DNA of 64,000 nt from an uncultured Atopobium sp. (GTDB taxonomy: Bacteria; Actinomycetota; Coriobacteriia; Coriobacteriales; Atopobiaceae). The stretch spans positions 17,483 to 81,482 of the forward strand of contig CALKTD010000031.1 in assembly GCA_937997345.1 (NCBI GenBank). Reading direction: 5' to 3'. Below are positions 63,816 to 64,000 of this stretch, piece after piece. The notes below the pieces were generated by a model. The model saw nothing but the letters and a program-made list of their open reading frames with translations. It was not told the DNA's origin and ran no database searches. Each line of letters opens with the position of its first letter. The first letter of the stretch is position 1. The translations under genes and the position numbers were made by a program.

Positions 63816-63911
63816 GGCGAGTCCTCCGAACTACAATAAAATCATGGAGACTTCAGTATGACGCAATCACTCGAAACAAACAATTAGAAACTAGCGACTC
63901 ACAAAAAATAA

Positions 63912-63935
63912 AAACCCCGACGCAAGCCGGGGTTT
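63912..63935 (-). terminator. Terminator of tRNA-Lys
   Basis: AAACCCCG (63912-63919) pairs with CGGGGTTT (63928-63935) around an 8-base loop. It lies about ten bases past the tRNA-Lys 3' end on the minus strand. Confidence 0.8.
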
Positions 63936-63945
63936 GAAATTCAAA

Positions 63946-64000
63946 TGGTGGATCGTCAGGGGTTCGAACCCTGGACCTTGGGATTAAGAGTCCCCTGCTC
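63946..64000 (-). tRNA. tRNA-Lys (anticodon CUU), 3' portion only
   Basis: The 3' 55 bases of a tRNA, cut by the window edge. The T arm CCAGGGTTCGAACCCCTG and an encoded CCA end (plus-strand TGG at 63946-63948) are visible. The anticodon loop ACTCTTAAT gives CTT. Confidence 0.93.

Noticed and set aside
1..64000. CRISPR array
   Set aside because: No regularly spaced direct repeats of 24-40 bases were seen.
1..64000. Insertion sequence or transposase
   Set aside because: No DDE transposase or recombinase frame was seen; the island at 1-5.6 kb is called accessory only from composition and content.

Overview
The window looks like a chromosomal segment of a fermentative actinobacterium of the class Coriobacteriia, most likely the Atopobiaceae (Lancefieldella/Atopobium/Olsenella group). 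This is an inference from gene content and composition: moderate-to-low GC, a trigger factor with a Lys/Ala/Asp tail, acetate kinase plus AdhE fermentation enzymes, and SD-led genes packed with TAATG overlaps. No 16S gene or other marker is present to fix the species.

Layout. (1) 1-5.6 kb: an AT-rich accessory island on the + strand. It holds the tail of a zinc-finger protein, a 57-aa ribbon-helix-helix protein, an m6A DNA methyltransferase, an m5C DNA methyltransferase, and an 847-aa protein joining a PD-(D/E)XK nuclease domain to a second m6A methyltransferase. It ends at a hairpin and is the best candidate for a less-described defence system. (2) 5.7-11 kb, mostly minus: ackA, then yugP-xseA-xseB-hit, then rnd. 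(3) 11-18 kb, plus: lipid kinase, HD hydrolase, CmpB-like membrane protein with a coiled repeat tail, acyl-ACP thioesterase, NUDIX hydrolase, a small membrane protein, thyA, folA, and an isolated nuclease-like protein. (4) 18.4-32.4 kb, minus: adhE, a GC-rich PLP-fold pseudoenzyme, thrS, a zinc-ribbon membrane protein, the folate/one-carbon operon fhs-fchA-folD-folE-folC, and valS. (5) 32.5-35.2 kb, plus: tcdA-tatD-GT8. (6) 35.2-44.6 kb, minus: a secreted or anchored protein, tig-clpP-clpX, tRNA-Leu, and carA-carB behind a PyrR-like attenuator. (7) 44.6-49.5 kb: a 3-methyladenine glycosylase, gdhA, tRNA-Pro and tRNA-Gly, a three-copy 25-bp element, and a decayed LPXTG surface-protein gene. (8) 49.5-58.6 kb: a maltodextrin module (binding protein, two permeases, ATPase, malQ, glgP) with a divergent GntR regulator. 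(9) 58.6-64 kb: an orphan ABC-2 permease, a second lipid kinase, ptsI, a 1-phosphofructokinase-family sugar kinase, and part of a tRNA-Lys.

How the genes work together. Folate is a theme: folE and folC make and polyglutamylate folate, fhs/fchA/folD interconvert one-carbon forms, and thyA/folA use and regenerate them. FolD seems to have lost its cyclohydrolase residues while a dedicated cyclohydrolase (FchA) sits beside it. Maltodextrin is imported and broken down by the MalQ/GlgP pair, sugar phosphates enter glycolysis through PTS enzyme I and the FruK-type kinase, and AckA and AdhE give acetate and ethanol. The C-terminal protein quality-control set (Tig, ClpP, ClpX) is in its usual order.

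The most noteworthy observations are the three-enzyme restriction-modification-like island, the FolD/FchA division of labour, the degenerate PLP-fold protein with tandem 24-bp repeats, the carAB attenuator, the 9-mer TTCTCGCCA that recurs far more often than chance, and the 25-bp element near 47.4 kb. All counts and alignments were made by eye.
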